From Adiantum capillus-veneris (taxonomy: Eukaryota > Streptophyta > Polypodiopsida > Polypodiales > Pteridaceae), in NCBI GenBank assembly GCA_014529385.2, contig CM043959.1, forward strand, positions 50,798,753-50,862,752: a DNA stretch of 64,000 nucleotides, given 5' to 3'. Position numbers and translations under genes: made by a program. Below, in pieces: positions 60,690 through 64,000 of the stretch. How positions within the stretch are numbered: the stretch's first letter is position 1; each line of letters starts with the position of its first letter. The notes beneath the pieces are model-generated. The model worked only from the letters and a program-made list of their open reading frames with translations. It did not search any database and was not told the origin of the DNA.

Positions 60690-61937
60690 GAGGGCATGTC
60701 AAAGGTTTGGCATAAGAGAATAGTTGCAAAAGCAAGAAACTACACATTGGTAGGTGAGGATCTCATGCTTTATGGCAAGGATAGCATTTTGAGAAAAGTG
60801 CGGTACAAAGAAGAGATAGGCTTGATTTTGGAGCACTGCCATGAAGAAACATGCCATCAAGGCAAGGCTCAGGTTGTCTTTCGTGTTTTAAGAGTAGGTT
60901 ATTGTTGGCCCTCTATGATGAGAGATGCTTATTTTTGGTGCAAGTCATGACATGAATGCCAAGTGTTTGCAAATCGGAAGCTTTCGGCTGAGCCTTAGAA
61001 AGCTATAATGTCTTTTGATGCATTTGCAAAATGGGGAGTAGATGTTATAGGTCCAATGCCAAGGACCAACAATGGCAAAAGGTATATCCTTGTGGCTGTG
61101 GACTATTTGACAAAATGGGTGGAGGCAAGAGCAGTAAAAGATGTAACAGCAGGAAGAGTGGCCTCTTTTTTATATGAACAGGTGTGTTGTAGGTTTGGAG
61201 CTCCTATGGTTATCATTTTTGATCGTGGACCATGATTTAGGGGAAAACTTGTTGTTGCTCTCATGGAGAAATTGAAAATTCAGCATAGGCATTCTTCTCC
61301 TTACTACACACAATGCAATGGGTTGGTTGAGAACTGCAATGGTCAAATTGTGAAGATGCTATCAAAGTATGCTAGAGAGCATCCTAAAGAGTGGGACTTG
61401 GACTTGGAAAAGTGTTCGTGGGCTTATAGAACTGCGTATAGAGTGTCAACACAGTTTACACCATATGAACTTGTTTATGGAAAGGAAGCTCTTATGCCCA
61501 TACAAGTGTAGTTGGATGCCTTGAAGTTGTTGTGCAAAATGCAAGGTGAGCATAGTTACAAGCTGCAAGAAAGAATTCTTTCTCTAGAGTTGTTGCGAAT
61601 GAATAGAGAGAAAGCCAGTGATTATTATCTTCAACAAGCAGAGACAAGGATGGAGAAAATGAATAAGAGGCTACCAGAGAAAGAGATCAAAGAAGGAGAT
61701 TTGGTGATGAAGTATGATTCTCGCTTGGATTTTACTTTTCAAAAGAAGTTGAGGGACAAATGGTTGGGTCCATACAGAGTGAAGCATATGTTTCCTAATG
61801 GCACCTATGAGTTGGAAAAATTGTCTGGTGAACGTTTGCACTACAGAATAAATGGGTATCGATTGAAGAAATATTTTGCGAGGGATGTGGTTCCAGATGC
61901 AAATAGTCTCTTGAATGAGCATAAATGCTCTACCTAG
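60690..61937 (+). pseudogene. Gypsy integrase
   Basis: An HHCC-type start (LEHCHEETCHQG, WPSMMRDAYFWCKS), with a stop in the Cys pair region. The core has the acidic triad in context: WGVDVIGPMP, then VIIFDRGP, then NGLVENCNGQIV. A stop follows RGP (61233). WDLDLEKCSWAYRTAYR, ELVYGKEALMP and the C-terminal DKWLGPYRVKHMFPNGTYEL complete it, with a TAG near 61509. The end, NEHKCST, precedes a purine-rich tract (TAGAGGGTGGGCAA) and the 3' LTR. Confidence 0.9.
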
Positions 61938-61948
61938 AGGGTGGGCAA

Positions 61949-63166
61949 TGATGATAGACCGTTTTTGGCGTGTACAAAGTAGCGTTTATATGCATGGTCA
62001 TATGTACAAAAATATGTAAATACATGCATTTGGGAGCTTTGCAAAGTGGTTTCAAGTTCGAAAAAAGGTGCAACGTGTGCACATTGTAAATATGTGTGCT
62101 TGCGTGTTGGTAGTCGAGCATATGTACATGTCTGGATAGGGTATCGGGGCCTTGGATATGGTTCTAGGTGGCTTATTTTGGCTCTATATAATTTCTTTGA
62201 GCTTTATAGAATGTAAATAATGCAAGTGACAAGTGTGGGTACTCTCATCCCGCTCGAGAAGTTTGACACATGCGATAACTGTCTATTTGCGGCGCCTGAT
62301 CTGCGGTGATACGTGCATCGCCCTAGAAGTGGTCAAAAATGGAATGTGGGGATGTGGAAATGTGCTTTGGGTATTGAGGATCAAGCGTGAAAAATTTGGT
62401 GAATTTTGGAGTCCGTTTGGGGTCAAAATTCCTACCGGGGGTCAAAACTGGGCCAAAAAAGGTCAAAAAAATGGTCAAAAAAGGTGTGAAATGGCTTCAA
62501 ATTGCCACATCACTCATGGTGCCGTGATGGTCCAGGATGAGGGAGGACTTTTGAAGAGCAATATCAACACTTTCACCCCTCTGTGTGTGGGAGGGAGCAG
62601 GGTTCCTACAGGTGGGGTCTAGTGCAGTCCCGTTGCGTTCGCGTCCTGTTTTCGAGTGTGTGGAGGAGTGAATGAGAGCTTTCTCTCTTCAATTTTGCAC
62701 TTGGGAGAGTCTATGGGAGTTCTGAGGTTTCCATGTATGTGTGTGTGCAAGGAATTGAGGGAAGAAGGTGCGGCTTTCTACAAGACTATGTGACCCTGTA
62801 TCGGTGCCATTAGGGTTGGTGCTACGCCAAAGAGGCCAACAGAGTGGAGTTTGGTGAAGCTTTTGCAATGGTTTGAGAGTGGCCTTTTGTGGCTGGAGTT
62901 TTTGATTTTTGATGATTTTTCTTGTATATTTTGGTCACCATCAAGCGTGATTTTCAGTGTTGATCACCTCGACTCACCTTGTAGTGTCTGCGGGCAGGCA
63001 AGGGCTTGTAGGTCGAGGCGTTTGGAGTTTGAATTGAGCTTGTGGGTAGAGTTTTTAGGGAGCTTTTGAGTGGTAGTGAGTGAGGTGAGGAATGCTAGTA
63101 AATTCCTTGTGTTGTGTTGAGTTGTCTGGGTGTGTGAGTGTGCGCACGACATCTTTTGCTCCATCA
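61949..63166 (+). repeat. 3' LTR of the gypsy element
   Basis: It begins TGATGATAGACCG after the polypurine AGAGGGTGGGCAA and ends TTTTGCTCCATCA. Homologous to the 5' LTR along its whole length. Confidence 0.9.
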
Positions 63167-63169
63167 ACG

Positions 63170-64000
63170 TATGAAATTCTCCAGAAAGAAATGTACAAGA
63201 TAATCGCAAGCTTGTGTAAGTGATATAAAGCACCAAACAAAGGCGAGCCATTATACATAAATCCTTACACACCGTTAGCTCTCATGACGGCAAGAATTGT
63301 CTGATTCCACTCGTCCAAGTTCTTCCTTTTTCCAATGGCAATAATCACTTCCCTACTTTCTTGGATGATCTCTGAGAAGATCTCAATTTAAGATGTCATT
63401 TTTTAATACGTGGCGGTTCTTGGCCCTCCAAATTTGTTCAAAGTAGCAGAAGCTAACTGTTTGTGTATAGATTAGTAGATCTTGGCTTTTCACCACTTTC
63501 CCTCCCAAGAAAAAATCATTTTTGGAAAAACCTATCTTCCAGGTCCTTTGAACCCATTTGTGTATCTTGCTTGCCAGGCCTCTAATCATCAGGCAGTCCT
63601 TGAATAAGTGAGAGGGGTCCTCAGTTGAGCACCTATTTGATCCAATGCCTCTGGCAAGAATCTGGACACTTGTTGATATAGCCCCCCGTAGCACCTTCCA
63701 CAAAAAGATCTTCATTGACAATGGCCATTATGGATTCCAGATGTTATTTTCTACCACCACCCTTCAGGCCATTGCTTATGTCTCTGCTTGTTGACCAGGG
63801 AACCAATCAATCTTGATCCATAGAGTGTGATAGATGACCTTAGATGAATGGACAAAGCCACAAGAGGATGGAGCATTTGCATGGGCTAGGCCTAGGCTAG
63901 ATCTTCAAGGGAGTCATGGCACAAAAACATTTACATGAGCTGCATTCGTTCTATAAGCTTGAATATTTGGCACTATGTGATGGAAATGGGATCGTGCTAT
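63170..64000 (-). pseudogene. LINE-like remnant (reverse-transcriptase zinc-binding region), continues beyond window
   Basis: The minus-strand frame 63721-63383 contains MKIFLWKVLRGAISTSVQIL, RGIGSNRCSTEDPSHLFKDC and WVQRTWKIGF, the zf-RVT layout (KxFLWxxxxxxLxTxxxLxxRG...C...ET.xHLxxxC). It is followed by WRAKNRHVLKND. The right part (63722-64000) shows no long frame. It forms the right flank of the gypsy element and may continue outside. Confidence 0.6.

Larger units (their letters stand above)
55155..63166 (+). mobile_element. Full-length Ty3/gypsy LTR retrotransposon (about 8.0 kb) with dual RNase H
   Basis: Two LTRs of about 1.2 kb in direct orientation flank gag, protease, reverse transcriptase, RNase H, a second RNase H-like domain and integrase, in that order. 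The extra domain between RNase H and integrase is typical of the Tat (Ogre/TatII-type) gypsy lineage. Coding is broken by several stops and frameshifts, and by a MITE. Immediate flanks (ATGGA left, ACGTA right) are not identical, so no convincing 5-bp target duplication is seen. LTRs are similar but not identical, suggesting moderate age. Confidence 0.9.

Overview
This window looks like intergenic, repeat-packed nuclear DNA of a land plant with a large genome. No intact cellular gene, tRNA or rRNA was found. The evidence is plant-type CACTA (En/Spm) transposase genes with GT-AG introns, Ty1/copia, Ty3/gypsy and LINE remnants, decayed pentatricopeptide-repeat (PPR) sequence, and very long GA, CA, CT and AT microsatellites. 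The PPR remnants carry phrases such as GNALVDMYAKCG and YAQQGQG that I associate with the expanded PPR families of ferns and other seed-free plants. A fern is my best guess, but it is an inference.

Layout. 1-3505: right part of a CACTA element (family A, copy A1, + strand), whose terminal repeat abuts PPR-like DNA. 3506-6665: decayed minus-strand PPR sequence with a 37-nt G run and local 160-bp amplification. 6666-9233: 5'-truncated CACTA of a second family (B). 9234-10168: degenerate repeats. 10169-14092: 5' half of family A copy A2 (+). 14093-24060: PPR remnants interrupted by two related gag-only LTR elements on the minus strand, each about 4 kb (TR-GAG type). 24191-25804: unidentified ORFs on both strands. 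26000-30000: no gene, but many compound microsatellites. 29949-30990: LINE 3'-end remnant (minus). 32338-36750: rearranged Ty1/copia DNA with LTRs in opposite orientations. 36751-42830: family A copy A3 (minus), the best-preserved CACTA copy. 44893-45348: a 228-bp tandem duplication. 48830-52985: a third CACTA family (C, minus) with TTAGGG-like arrays on both sides and a solo LTR with a perfect 5-bp target duplication. 52986-53663: 3' end of another family A copy (A4, +). 55155-63166: a complete-length but frameshifted Ty3/gypsy element with two LTRs, two RNase H domains, and a MITE inserted in its gag zinc knuckle. 63170-64000: another LINE-like remnant.

How the parts relate. The CACTA copies share a two-gene plan. 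The first gene is a TNP2-like transposase (tnp2, DUF4218 and DUF4216 regions). The second is a Transposase_24-like gene with a Gly-Gly-Cys-Cys motif and Thr-Pro-rich repeats. Each copy has lost a different module, so each could at best move in trans. The gag-only elements also lack their own polymerase and would depend on an autonomous partner. A2 and A3 lie in inverted orientation with their 5' ends outward, bracketing about 32.7 kb. No system of host genes was seen; the interest lies in the mobile-element architecture.
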